In this document: positions 1-11,956 of the stretch, piece by piece
Numbering within the stretch: position 1 is the first letter of the stretch
Layout of the letters: the number at the start of each line of letters is the position of its first letter
NCBI GenBank assembly: GCA_003008705.1
Contig: PDUO01000022.1
Location: 768,549-832,548 of the forward strand
DNA from: Pezicula radicicola
Lineage: Eukaryota > Ascomycota > Leotiomycetes > Helotiales > Dermateaceae
DNA: 64,000 nt
Reading direction: 5' to 3'
Notes under the pieces: generated by a model
Told to the model about the DNA's origin: nothing
Seen by the model: the letters and a program-made list of their open reading frames with translations, nothing else
The model's database searches: none
Made by a program: the position numbers and the translations under genes

Positions 1-618
1 TGTGAGAGAGACTTACTGGGTCTGGGCGGGATGGTTGTGGCCATCGTTTATGAGATTGTATGGGGTTGTTCATGCAAAAAGAAATGAAACGAAACAGGAA
101 CGCAATGCTATCTTTATGATGTACTATAGAAATTGGACTTTGAGATAATATGTTAGAAGTAGAATAGTGACGGGCTGTTCTGGCTATTAAGACTACCCCG
201 TGCAAGAAATGAGGTTTTATTGTATTCGGCTGCTTAAATCCTAACTCCGAGCCCTTACCGCCTGTAGTATTTCATCTTTGTATTAATTTTTCGTAGACCA
301 TATGGCACTTATTTCGGGCTTTTATTTAGGGCTCTAAGATCGGACTTAGGAAGGTAAGGGAGGCTCGAAATTGGGGAGTCAAGAAAGACTCTGAATTATG
401 GAAGATGGGACGCCGGTACAAATGTCAGCCGTGAACGCAAAGGAGGCAGGTTACATACAAATTTACTACATTTCGACTGTCTTCAATTTTCTAAAATAAT
501 AATTATCGCTAGTATCGAAAATCTAGAGCAATTGGAGTCATTCCGGTTTGACTTCCACCAAGGTATCCAGATGCGATGGTTATTCGCGCCAAATCCCAAT
601 AAACATGCACAAACAAAG
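1..618. other. Gene-free window edge
   Basis: No supportable gene is seen. The stretch lies downstream of the minus-strand dehydrogenase and contains only short open frames without protein-like composition. A gene entering from the left edge cannot be excluded. Confidence 0.5.
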
Positions 619-1712
619 TTACTGTTTCAAGCCCTCCAATATCCTCAAAGGTCCAGCAAATTCAAGCTCCTTCATCGTTTCATCCCAGAGCTGTTCGGTC
701 ACGGTGTTACTATCAGGTGCATAAAGAAGTGCCGCGAACCTGTCAAGCAACAAAGTCAGCAACATAATTATCTGTCCATTGATGAAACTTACGGGCAAAT
801 CTTCCAGTCCATCAAAAAGCAGCCATGCGACTCCTTCCCCTTGACAACAGCAGCATCGACATACGTAGTCGAACCCAACTCAAGGGTTCGACCAGTTGCC
901 GACGTGAAGACAGCGTAAATGGCAGTTTTAATGAGGCCGGAGGAGACATCACGAAGAAGACCTGACCCTTTGCAGAGGCCCGGGTCGACAATGTTGACAA
1001 TGACATCCTTTGGGTTGACGAAGTTCACCAATTTTGCGATAAAGTAGTGTCCCAGCAGCTTTGAACACCAGTATCGCTCATTAGAGTCCCAATTTGCGCC
1101 ATTGTCGAAAGACTTCAGCAATGGAACCTGATGACGGTTGGAGAATGTTGCAGCAAGCGCAGTACCGGAGCCAACGATGGTCAGACGACCGGGAGCTGAT
1201 GATGGAGACTTTGTCTTGAGAGCTGGCAGGATGAGAATGCTCAGGAGGACGGTAGAGAGGTAGTTGACCTGGAGAACCTCCTCATGGCCCGTACTTTCGA
1301 CAACGTTATACTCCTGTTTGATAACGGCGGCATTCAAGATGGCAATGTCGAGTCTCGTAAGATTTTTCTCCACTTCGCGGACGAAGGCTTGGATGGACTC
1401 GTAAGAGCTCATCTCAAGCGTCCACACCTCAATCTTGGCGCTAGGGAATTGGGTGCGGAGCATGGAGGCAGCGTCCTCGCCCTTCTTGACTGATCGCACG
1501 GCAATGATGAGATGCGACAGCTGAAATGAGAGGAGATGGCGGCAGCAGTGGAAGCCGAGTCCGGTGCTGGCGCCAGTGACGATAGCAACCTTGCCGGAAA
1601 GGTTGGTATCTTTTGGTGGCTTTGCAGGCTTTGCACAGAACTGGGACTTTATGAAGATCTTCACAAAACCGTCCTTGTTAGGCTGCATCTCGAGTGATTT
1701 GGAAGAAGCCAT
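619..1712 (-). CDS. Short-chain dehydrogenase/reductase (SDR)
   Basis: A probable NAD(P)-dependent oxidoreductase of the SDR superfamily. Exon 1 is 1712-793 and exon 2 is 739-619, joined across a 53-bp intron (740-792, GTAAGT...TTGACAG). The product is about 346 aa. The Rossmann cofactor motif TGASTGLG is at residues 46-53, NAA at 127-129, a candidate catalytic Ser at 182 and the YxxxK pair (Tyr214, Lys218) in NERYWCSK. All catalytic elements are therefore present. A roughly 40-residue N-terminal extension precedes the fold. The arrangement resembles fungal retinol-dehydrogenase-like SDRs found alone or in secondary-metabolite loci. No biosynthetic backbone gene is adjacent, so the substrate is unknown. 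The second exon completes the C-terminus with a natural stop, which supports the splice call. Confidence 0.9.
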
Positions 1713-3786
1713 GCTGAGGTAGATTCGTTATTGCTTGCCGAGTTCAATGATGTACCTAGAATGTGTGATGGGCCAGGTAAGTTGGATTGGTTCTTGAGAT
1801 GTCTGTCTAAAAACAAAGAATGATGAGACATAGCAATGATGCTGAGAATCGCCATGTTTTTATACTAGAATCTTTGGCCCGGAGAAAAGCATATGTTACT
1901 TCGTGTCGGACATAAGGCACATCAGAGCACGATGTGAAGCATCGTCACTTGAGGTTTTGTCCCAATCGGGAAATCAGTCAAGTCTTGGCATATTGCAGCG
2001 CGGTGATAATCTACAGCACCGACAAATGATCTTCAACTTTGCGATGGCAGGCTCGCAACGGCTTCGCTACGATAGGGCATCGGCTATGGACGCAGGGTTA
2101 GGGGTTCGACGGAAGCCCACGACTAGGAAGGGGCAAGATACTGGGTTGGCTTGACTTTTGCGGTAGGGGTATTCCATAGTACTGATAGATTTAGTTGACT
2201 TTGCACCGGTATGCCATTGAATGCCCCAAGTTTGTCCTCGCATCGCGTTAGGGAGCTTGACTTGTACATCTGGAGGAGGTTGATCCAACTGTTCTCGTGC
2301 TTTTGTACGCAGTTGGCAGTTGTCGTGGGGTCCGGAGAAATCTTAGCTACTTGTATGACGTGAGGTCTGTGGCAAATATTGCGTTGAATCGTTCTTCATA
2401 CTTTCTCTCGCAGGTCACTCTAGTTTTGCGCAATTGTGGATCGTGGGCTCTGTATTGAGAGAGTTTTTTTTTTTTTTTTTTTTTTTAAAATGAAAGGCAG
2501 TGGCACCTGGCATTGAAGCTGGTGGTGGTGCTATGTGGGTTAATGTAGCTGACTGTGTTGAAGGAGAATATGAAACAGAAGATTTAGAATACATCTGGCG
2601 CAGGCAGAATAAGTGTCAGGAGATGGAAATAGTGACCAATTAATAATTGATAATGAGGTTATTCAGACCATTGTTCTGTGTAGAAGTGGCCAGATCAAGT
2701 TGTTCCGCTACGGTGCGATAACACGCTAATTACTAAGCAATAGCGTGGTGGTCTCCCCACGGCGCTCTTCGCGACGCGACTCCATCTTGTCTTTGCGTGT
2801 GATATTATGTCCCAATGCATTCAACTCAGTCGATACACCTCTGTACTCTACAACTACTAGGCATGACAATGTCTGCCAACCCACCCAATGCCTAACCAAC
2901 CCGTGTGCCAGCACATCTCCAGCATATCTCGACTCTCGAGTCCAGACATCATCCATTCATTGGTGTTGGAACAGAGTTCGTGATCGGGTCCGCTATTAAC
3001 TACGGACGAGTACCTTGAGCATGAATGGATCATCACCTTACAGGCCAGATAAGCTGTTTCCACTTGTTTGCGCTGCAAGAAGACGTTCTCCCGCAGACAG
3101 ACATTGGACCAGTAAGGAGTCGTTCAACGCCGTTCAACACAGACTTTACAATGTCGTGTTCCTCCATACCGCATTGGTTTGCACAATTCTAACCAGCCCT
3201 GATTATGTGGGTGCACTTTTGAACTTGTTGTTCTCGACTTTCGTTGTGACTTTATTCCCCTGAGGCCATTGCAACTCGGTCGGTTTCCCCTCTGTTAGCA
3301 CGAAAGACTCCTTGGTGCTGTCGGGTAGGGTAACTATAGTCCACAACTCCCATAATTGCTTTCTTCAATCTGTTGTCTGTTCAAGACTACTGCTTTAGGC
3401 CGATGCATTCCAGTTAACTTTTTTCGATTTTTTAACTTCTCAACATTTTGCTGCCGTAACTACCCATTGTCCTTGCTCCATCTGGTCTTTACACCAAGGG
3501 TGCGCTACCAATCGTCCGGCTTCATAAATATGGGCCTGGCTATACGCGCTGAACGCTGGGTGGCAGTTGCCTATATCATGCCCCTTTCAGTTGCTTCCTG
3601 CAAGTCCATGGCTCTTCGACGCACCTCCCTTCGCGTCCCTACCAGGCGCCTGACGCAAGCAGAATTTCCTCACTGAATCGGACACTTCTCCCTCCATTGT
3701 TCCACGCCGTCCAACAACAAGACGACTCCTTAGTTGCTAGAAAGAGTCGACTCGTCGTCCTTGTGATCAACATCACGGTGTTGGCT
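1713..3786. other. Divergent intergenic region with poly-T tract
   Basis: This 2-kb stretch separates the dehydrogenase (-) from the membrane transporter (+) and should hold both promoters. It contains a 23-nt T homopolymer at 2464-2486. Short open frames on both strands lack recognisable domains, so I do not call them genes. An in-frame ATG at 3697 could extend the downstream gene by 30 residues. Confidence 0.5.
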
Positions 3787-5936
3787 ATGGAGAAAGAGAA
3801 TGTCCAAGTAACAGCAGAGGCTGGAAAGAACCAGGCTAACACACCACTTGGAATTCTGCCTGTCAATAACCAAGGTGGGCTATGCTTCGAAAGGTTCTTC
3901 TCCTGAAAATCTAACTGACCACCCCTTAAGAACCGTCTAATCGTGCGAAGATCTGGGTCTGCGGTCTTTTCTGTGGAAATTACAGTCGAAGTTCTGAAAT
4001 TGGATCGGATTTACCACCGGTACAGCAACTCGACCTTCGGCAGGCACAGCGACAACAAAACGAGGCCAATCCCAAAGATACAAGTCCCTCGAACGCAACC
4101 TTTGAAACAGCAGAGAAATGGAACATCTTCATCCATATTGTCGCCTTGATGTGTTTCAAATTTGGCCTTGAGAATATGAAGGGCTGTTTCAACGTGAACT
4201 TAAGCTATCGTTTCGATTTCGATTGGGACACGAAAGAAGAAAAGAAGCAGCCCGATACCTTCGTGAATCTGGCTATCTTTTCCTCGATATACTACCTTGG
4301 CCAGATCATTGGTTTGCCTATACCTGGTTTTCTAATCGAGCGGTACAGGACTAAACGAGTCCTCTGTTCGGCCGCAGGTGCCCTGGCTGTTGTTGTGGTT
4401 CTTATCCTTGCTGTTGAGACTGCCCATGGTGGTGGGATCAAACCGGCTAACATAGAATTCAAGAAGTTCGACTTGTATTTTGGCAGATACAGCACCTTTG
4501 CGCTGCTGCCGCTCTGGCTGGCCACAGGTATCAATTGGGGGGTGATCGATACCAGCCGTAGGGTTATTCCCACCAACATTGTTGGCGGCGAAGAACGAAA
4601 ACTTCGCAAAATGGACTCTTTAGTACATAGTAAGCAAATTGAAGAATGTTAGAAGGCTTCAACACCTTCCAGACAATCATACTGATACCCAACAGTTTTC
4701 TACGAGATTGCAGGCACAGCAGCAAATCTCTGTAATGCTTTTGTGTTCATACCTAAGATGGGCAGCAACTACGCATTCATGCTTTCGCCTTTTGCATTCT
4801 TTTTTGCGGCAGTCATCTGGTGGTTCCTCAAACTGGATGACCAGAATGTGGAACCTGTTCGTATCTTCGAAATACAAAGGTTGGATGCAGACAACAAGAA
4901 GAAAGGTCTGCTTAGGTACTATTTCGAGCATGTCTGGGTGGTAATCAAGCTCTGGAGCCAAAGTATCTTCTTTGGAGGAAAGAAAATATTCACTAATCGT
5001 GGATTCATTTGGCTTCTACCAGGGTTCTCGTTGGCACTATACGGCCATCGTTACCTCGAGGATCAATTAGTGAAAAAGATTGCTGCACGATACTTTGGTC
5101 GGAATGAATGGTCAGAAATAATTATCAGTGGAGCAAACGGCGGCGAGATGCTTGGCGCCCTTTTCGTATTCATTTTCAACAACCTCGTCAAAACACCTCT
5201 TCTCTGGCTTCGTCTTGACGCTCTTACACTCCTGGTGGTCTGGTACTTTGGCTTCTGGCACCCTCCCATGCATCAAATAACTCCTGTCTGGATCATGGCC
5301 GGGTCCCTTGTCCCCGTTTGCATGGGCTGGGCGGCCGGCGACGTGTCTATCAATGCCTATATTCAAGCTCAGCTCAAAGGACAGAAAACTCCGGAGAAAC
5401 AACATGGAATTGATGATACCAGTTCAGTTATGGGGTTCTTAAATCTCTTTTACGTCTTCACATATGCTACTCTGGCGCCGAGTGTGGGCACATATTTCGA
5501 CAGAGCGTACAAGAAGGACAACAGAACACCAGGAGTAAATGTGCATAATGCGGTCACTAATATTGCTGGTGTTCAGTTCACTATACTCGGAGCCGTCATT
5601 TTTGCCGCAACATTCATTCCCATCGTTTCTGCAGGCCCTTGGTGGAATCCAACAGCTTTGGGTCGTCCAGAAGCAAATGCTACAGTTGATGAAGAGGACG
5701 GGACTTCAACAGCGAACCAAACGCAGTCACCTAATCAGGCACAGAACAAGAACCCTGGGATGGCTGAGGCCGAGGTTCAGACATCCGGGAGTGTGGCACA
5801 CGGCGTTTTGATGCCTGGGATGATGGCATCCGAGATTGCTACTGCATCGAGTTCACAGCACACTACGGTCAATCCAACTACATGGGAGAGACCAGATGCT
5901 AGCAGCGAGGCGGAATTAGACCCGAGAGCTTCCTAA
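3787..5936 (+). CDS. MFS-like multi-pass membrane transporter
   Basis: A polytopic membrane protein of about 675 aa resembling fungal 'MFS general substrate transporter' proteins. Exons are 3787-3874, 3931-4629 and 4696-5936; introns are 3875-3930 (56 bp, branch site CTAAC) and 4630-4695 (66 bp, branch CTGAT). The three exons sum to a whole number of codons. The first 75 residues are polar. Hydrophobic segments begin near KWNIFIHIVALMCFKFGLEN, followed by a loop GFLIERYRTKR like the MFS loop 2-3 signature. Further hydrophobic helices follow in exon 3. The last 80 residues form a polar Ser/Thr/Gln-rich tail. The start at 3787 is preferred, but an upstream in-frame ATG at 3697 exists. Substrate cannot be inferred. 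The family assignment rests on topology and remembered similarity, not on a search. Confidence 0.75.
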
Positions 5937-6999
5937 CTAGAAACTTCTATTACCCGGCCGGTGGCTTCATAGATGTTCGTTGCCGGCTTGGTTGTTTTAT
6001 GACAATGGCGTTTTACACGAGAAGGAATTTAGAAAACGGCGTCTCATGGAGTAAATGGGCTTCTCACATCTTATGATTGAACGTGGTTATACCCTGGGAA
6101 TGCTGATAAAAGTTTTGGCATACTTTCTTCACTGTACTAGCTTTGCGGATGAGAGGCAGAAGGCTGCATAAATAGATTTTATTCCTTGCTTACCTGCAGT
6201 GTAACTTAAAGTGTATGACTTCTTTTCTGCCTAATGTCTTCCGAATGAAATGGTTTGCGTTATGGTTGGCAGGAGACAGAGGAATGGCAACAGCGTATTC
6301 GTACTTTTCAACTCTTGTATAATAAGGCGTAGGATTTAAAGAAAGGATCAGTTTGTAGAAGTCTCTATGTCTTTGCAGCAAAGAGAACTAATGTAGTAGA
6401 ACTTAGAAGAGGAGCGTGTCAATGTTGAGTGTTCATGGCTCTGGGAGAAAAAAGTGTGTGGATATGGAACGAGAGGGTTGTTGTGTGCAAAGATCGAAGG
6501 AAGAGCTTACTTTCTAGATAACTTACTTGGCTTGAGTATTCGATTAAAAGCTTGTGTTTCAGGTTAGCTGTGAGTTTTAGGATGAATTAGGTGGATGTGA
6601 TGGTTGCTGCCTTATTTATGTTAGGTGAAGCGATGATGTTTTCTCTGCTGTGCTCGGCCTCGGCCATTTTAGATACATTTGGATGAATGCTTTGAGCTCT
6701 TAGCAGTAGGTTTTTCTTGTCTTATTTGTGTTTGGGTTTTTAGTTCTGGAGGAAGTGGGTGGAGTGGGAGAAGTGGGCTATGGTACGGTTGTTTTGTTGT
6801 TTGTAAAGGGGGGAGGTTGAGGGAGGGAGAAAGGTATGCGAGGGTAGAAGGTAGAGTTATGCAGGTGCTAATGTAGGATGATAAGGAAGGGGTTTACTAT
6901 TACTTAATTTTTTTAAGTGCGTTGTTTTATAGGGTGGGATTTTTGGAATTCCAAAAAGGTGGTTTTCTGTTTCCTATTCTGGTTGTTCTAAGTACCAAG

Positions 7000-7330
7000 A
7001 CTGAAAGAACAATAAGAACGCAGACGTTGGTTCGTTGAATAGGTTGGCGGCATGTTATGTTGGGGATCACTTATGTTACCTAATGTAACCTCTGAGGTAT
7101 TTCTGGACTAGATTTTGAGTGGATGGTTAGCGGAGGTATTAGGAAGGTTAGGAATGGAGGGATTTTACTGTCTCGGCGGTTGGAATTCGTGCTGTTAGTT
7201 GGGTGGTTGTTGTCATTTTTATTATGGGTAATTTATACATTGTGGAAATTACTGTGGGAACTATGTGGTTTTTTGTTCTATGGTTAATAGTTTCTGTGTG
7301 TGGAGGTATAGTGGAAGGTTATTAAGTTGT
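7000..7330 (+). repeat. Diverged repeat family, copy 1
   Basis: Contains the core TACTGTCTCGGCG at 7166-7178. It is preceded by a block starting GAAAGAACAATAAGAACGCA (about 7002) that recurs at about 8224 in copy 3. It is followed by GTTGTTGTCAT and an AACTATGTGG-type block. Edges are approximate. Confidence 0.5.
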
Positions 7331-7689
7331 GGGGTAGTAAAGGAGGGGGGAAGAAGGACTTGTAGGAGGGGTTTTAGTGATGTTTTTGAAATGGCATTTG
7401 TGTTTTAGTTTTACTTAATGTAAAATGTACAAAGACAGCTTGTCTATCTCTTAGTCTATTGTTTTTTAAAACCATCGGCTAATAGAATGTGTAGAATAAA
7501 GCATATATGTTAATTAGAAGTAAAATCCAGAAATAATAATATAATTTTTCTTGGCTCTACCTAAAAGGTAAGGGGTAGAATTAGAGTAGAAATCCTACTT
7601 GCTTCTTTAATAACAGTAGATAGATAACACTACTATGGTTTTATAACCTGTTGGTTTCTTATAGAAACAACGAGAATTAAAATGCTTCT

Positions 7690-8060
7690 TTAAGAAGTTG
7701 TATTTGTAGTTAATACTAAAAAGGATAAGTATACTACAACCTATGTACAACTTAAAGTATTCTACTAACTAGTCAATCTTAAGTGCACAGGCGAGGTACA
7801 GGATAGACTAGGAGGTTTTAGAATTGCCTGTCTCGATGTCTAGAATTATTGTTCTCTTAATGTTTCTTGCTATTTCTACTCTAGAAATCACTATAGGAAC
7901 CATTTAGTTATAGAGAGTCGTACATAGGTATATGCAAGAGTAGAATGCAGGCTCACTAACTTTAAATCAGGTGCTTGTATAGAAGGAGAAGGGGACTTGT
8001 AACCTAACTTTCAAGGGTGCTTTTAGAATGTAGCTATAGTAGCAGCTTTGTAATCTTTGA
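7690..8060 (+). repeat. Diverged repeat family, copy 2
   Basis: The core is decayed to CCTGTCTCGATG at about 7827-7838. Downstream blocks (a TATGCAAGAGTAGA-like segment and AAGGGTGCTTTTAGA) align with copy 3, where the last block reads AAGGGAGCTTTTAAG near 8610. Edges are approximate. Confidence 0.4.
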
Positions 8061-8214
8061 TACAATCAATAGATATAGAGATAGAATAACCTTATTTTAA
8101 AATAGAACGTAAACATTATTTCTTATAGAGTGAGTTACACCAAAGACTAAGTACTAAGAGGGGTTTCAGAGTTAAAGAGGAAAATTAAGTACCACTGTAG
8201 TTTATTATTTTTTA

Positions 8215-8700
8215 CTTTCTTGTAGAAAGAACAAGAACACAAATGTTAGCTCTTTGGGTGTCTTTGCAGCTAGAGACATCAGAATACGTACACGCACCAG
8301 TGAATGTTATAACTAATATAAAACTTGTCACTCTATTTACTAAGTTAATCTCAACTACACAAGTTAAGTCAGGTTACTAGAGAGGAATAAAAAGTAAAGG
8401 AATCTACTGTCTCGGCGTTTCAAGTAGATGTTGTCATCTTGTTCCTTGTTGTTATTATCTACTTAACTTATGCCTTATAGAAATAAATATACAAGCTACC
8501 CCCTTATTTAGTTACATATACAAATAGCAGTGCATGTATATCAGAGTAGCAGCATAGAATTACTAACTTAGTTGATAAGAAAACAAGAAGGCCTTGGGGG
8601 TCTACTTTTAAGGGAGCTTTTAAGGTGGCCTTGTTTGTTATATTGTATGAACCCTCGATCGCATTGAATATATGAAATATGGTGGAATTGCAGAATGTGG
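8215..8700 (+). repeat. Diverged repeat family, copy 3
   Basis: The core TACTGTCTCGGCG is at 8405-8417, followed by GTTGTCATCTTG. Upstream GAAAGAACAAGAACACAAATG matches copy 1, and AGAGACATCAGAATACG matches AGAGACATCAAGGAGCG near 9342. The family therefore has extended, ordered similarity rather than a single shared word. Confidence 0.5.
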
Positions 8701-9126
8701 TCAAAACCATGAATTGAGGCTTGATTGTTTTCTCCTATTATGTGGGAGGCAAGTCGGGTTTATATATTAAAGGATTGGCATCTAGAATGGGCCCAAATCC
8801 ATATAAAATAAGGAATTTAAGGTGCTATTTCATTAACGTCAAAATGGTGCCATATTAGGCTAGAATGGTCGAAATCAATATGCGATTTCGGAGGGATCAG
8901 CGGGCGCCAGGGCCACCAGAAATGAAGATATACTGAAAACACGTGATTACGGGCCGACATATTGCTTAACATAACAAGTACTCTGTGCAAAGATACCTTT
9001 GATTAGAGATATAATGTAAAAAGTATTTCCCCTGGTATAGATTAGGAAGTAACAAGAGTATTTTCAAGGTTACTTTTAAAGTTGAGAGATAGTATTAGAT
9101 AACACTATAGTTCTATCACTTGTAAA

Positions 9127-9535
9127 GTTTTGTTGAATGGGAAGGTTATTTGGACAGCAGCAACATATGGTGGAAATAGTGTTGTATTGTGTTCTGTGTT
9201 CTATGTGGAAGCTAGAGTGCCAGAATGGACCTACTTATAGGGGACGGTCACATGACTATCCCCATATATTCACCATATTCAACAAGTTTTAAGTAATATT
9301 ACTGACAACAATAGTCCCTCTTTAAGTAGAGTGTATTTGCTGCCAGAGACATCAAGGAGCGTAGCTCATTGCATTAAACATGTTGAACTCAGTGAATATA
9401 TGAATAGTCATGTGATCGACCTACTACTACAAGTAGGCTCATTCTAGCACTCTAGCTTTCACACAGAACACAGAACACGATACAACACTATTGCCACCAT
9501 ATGTTGCTGTCCATATTGTGCCTATTCAACAAAAC
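9127..9535. repeat. Fold-back inverted repeat (MITE-like)
   Basis: Two arms of about 160 bp, 9127-9288 and 9377-9535, are inverted copies of each other separated by about 90 bp. The left arm runs GTTTTGTTGAATGGG...ATATGGTGG...AGCTAGAGTGCCAGAATG. The reverse complement of the right arm runs GTTTTGTTGAATAGG...ATATGGTGG...AGCTAGAGTGCTAGAATG. Identity by eye is high but imperfect, with small indels. There is no coding capacity. A non-autonomous fold-back or MITE-like element is the simplest reading; no target-site duplication was confirmed. Confidence 0.7.
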
Positions 9536-9549
9536 ACATGCGCCATCTC

Positions 9550-9800
9550 TGCTACTTAGTTGAATTCAAGCATATAGCTCAGTTTGGTTACTAAACTGGA
9601 CAGGTAATTGAGGAATCTACTGTCTCGGCTTTTTGAGTGATTGCTGTCATCTCATCGCTTGCTGTTATTATTTTAATTAGTTAATCTGTGTGTCACGGTA
9701 TGAAAAAAATACAGTAGAACAGATGATTATGGAAACTGCTTCTTAGTATGTTAGAGAGTTAGTTGTAGATATGTGCAAGAGGATGTGGTGGGCCTGGCTA
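9550..9800 (+). repeat. Diverged repeat family, copy 4
   Basis: The core TACTGTCTCGGCT is at 9618-9630, preceded by GAGGAATC as in copy 3 and followed by TGCTGTCATCTCAT. A later block with GATATGTGCAAGAG matches copy 2 near 7928. It lies directly beside the fold-back element, which may be inserted within a repeat copy. Confidence 0.45.
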
Positions 9801-10527
9801 TGGAGAGGTGTAGAAGGTTTATTTATTGAATAGGGAAGTAGATTTATTTATCTGGACGCATAGAAGGAATCTGATTAATAGACTCAGATCTGTATAAACA
9901 CACACTCTGTGAGACTACTAACCACTGCCATAGTGTGGTGTTTTCACTAACCAAAAATAGACATGGTCGCGTAACTAAGAAATTGATAAAGCTTAGCTCG
10001 TTTCATCTCTTAGTCTGTATCTATCTACTCTATTAGTTCTAACTAAAGATGCCCTTTAGAAGAATCTAAACCTCACACTCAAGACTTAAGACTATTATAG
10101 ATTTTTAAGATTGTTTTGCATAGTTGAGAGTAGGATTAGATTCTCTTGCTTCTTTTATACAATCGGAGAAAAGAACAATAAAGTACCGCTATGCTTTGGT
10201 GGACAGAGCAGTGCTCGAATGCCCCTAAAACGCCACTTTTCACCATATATATCAAAAAGACCTCGCCACCGTGGATATTTGTTGAAAAGCATTTTAACCA
10301 TCATCTGCTTCAATGGTTCCTATTCCTCATAACGCCCCCAAAAAGACAATACCCTAAATATTTTTCCGAATTCATAGATCAACATTTTCCCAAATCGATC
10401 GACCAAATCAAATCTCTTTTCTTGCCCTTAAAACTCCAATAACGGGACATCTCTTTCTTTTCTTCGAATTTGATAGGAGCTGAAAATGGTTGGATGGAAA
10501 GTGAAGTGAAAGTGTTGTGTTGTGAAA

Positions 10528-11956
10528 TTAACCCAACCATTCCATATGTGCATTATTTGAAGTTGAATTTTGTCGATAGGCTGAGTTATGTGATTGCTGA
10601 TGTTGTTGATGTTGTTGTTGACGATGTTGTTGCTGTTGTTGTTGTTGCTGCTGGACTTGATTTTGTTGAGGTGATTGTGATTGCGACATAACCAAGATTT
10701 CAAAAGCTTCAATCCGTGCTTTCAACTGCGCATTCTCTTTACAGATATGCTTGTTTCGTTTCTCGAGATGTGCTATGTATTCGGTAGCTTTTGCAAGAAC
10801 AGTCGCCTATTGTGAAGAAGATTAGACTAGTTCTTTCTAAATGCGGGGATATTTCGAGGTGGCAAATATGTCCCGTTTTGGGATCTTGTGAACTACGAAC
10901 CTTGTTCAGTTTATGTGCGGGCGTTAAACCTTGTAGATCCTCCTCAATATCTTCACCTCGAGAGTTCTTCTTCACCATTACTCGTAGCGACGGTACTGAA
11001 TCGCGGAGTGCGGCGATCTTATCGTTGAGGTTTGTGCGGTATCGCTTTTCGATCATGTTGTGTGCTGTTTTCTTGATGGGTTGTTGACGTCCTCCAGTGC
11101 GCATTGGTCTTCCTGGGTCTTCCTCCATATCCTCATCGTCGTCATCAATTGATGATTTGCGCTTCCGTCTGTTGTCCATTTGTTCTGGACTGGAAGCTGA
11201 TGATGGGGAAGCGGGGTATTGAGTTTGTGCTGGCATGGCTATTGAGCGGAGTTTGGATTCTTCACTTGGACTTAGTGCGCTGAAGATTTGAGGTTGTGAT
11301 CTTCTCATATCGCGGTCTGCTGGTCCTTGCGTTGGTCTTGACCAGGAGAGTGGTGTTGAGTACAGACTCTCTGTTGGAAATAAGGGCTCGTCTGATCCGT
11401 TGCTGATGGTCCTTGGATTGATAGACGACATGATAGGAGAAACTGGCTCGAGTTTAAGCTCGGGGAAGTACTCAGACGTAGGAGATAAAGCCTTGTCGCA
11501 CGGGTCAGAGAGGGAATCGTCCCAGCACATCCAATCTTCGACAGTGCCGAAGTTGTCTAGCGCTGAGGTGAGGGTTCCCGTTAGTGCTCTTGCCTGTCGT
11601 GCGGAAGCCGTCTTTTCAGTTGATGGCGTGGGTGGCAGGTGATATGTTGGGTGAGGGAAAGAAGATGAAGCTGGTGAGGTGGGTGTAGTAAGAAAAGTAG
11701 AGTCAGATTCTGTTGCTGAAGAGAGGATGTCGTTGGGGCTGTGACTAGAGTCGATGTCGTCAAGGAATCCTCTGTAAGGTGAGCTGGCAGTGATATTCTA
11801 TGGAGGGGCATCAGGTGTCAGTTAAAGGAAACCTGAAATATATATGGAGAGTTGAAGAGGAGAAAAAGACAAAAAAGTCTTACATACCTGTGGTCGTTGA
11901 GTTACTAGCGAAAAGTAATCAACTGATGGGGTTTTGCAGAGTCCAGTGCTCGACAT
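10528..11956 (-). CDS. SREBP-type bHLH transcription factor, no membrane domain
   Basis: A nuclear bHLH regulator of about 414 aa. Exons are 11956-11888, 11797-10901 and 10806-10528; introns are 11798-11887 (90 bp, GTATGT) and 10807-10900 (94 bp). The splice inside the bHLH joins HKLNK to [19 protein letters not shown]. The basic region has the SREBP-specific tyrosine ([15 protein letters not shown], about residues 268-282), then a long acidic loop ([14 protein letters not shown]) and helix 2/leucine-zipper to about residue 361. A Gln/His-rich tail ends at WLG. There are no transmembrane segments or SREBP regulatory domain, unlike full-length SrbA/Sre1. This resembles the short soluble class (SrbB-like). 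The N-terminal half is Ser/Pro/Thr-rich. A role in sterol or hypoxia control is inferred from the family only. Confidence 0.88.

Larger units (their letters stand above)
5937..10527. other. AT-rich, gene-free block with decayed repeats
   Basis: About 4.6 kb without a credible gene. From about 6.9 kb the composition turns strongly AT-rich with many TAA/TTA/TAG triplets, as in RIP-degraded repeat DNA. It holds at least four diverged copies of a repeat sharing the core TACTGTCTCGGC and a fold-back inverted repeat at 9127-9535. Both are listed separately. Confidence 0.6.

Noticed and set aside
10470..10691. Plus-strand Val/Asp-rich frame
   Set aside because: It is the complement of the poly-Gln tail of the bHLH gene.
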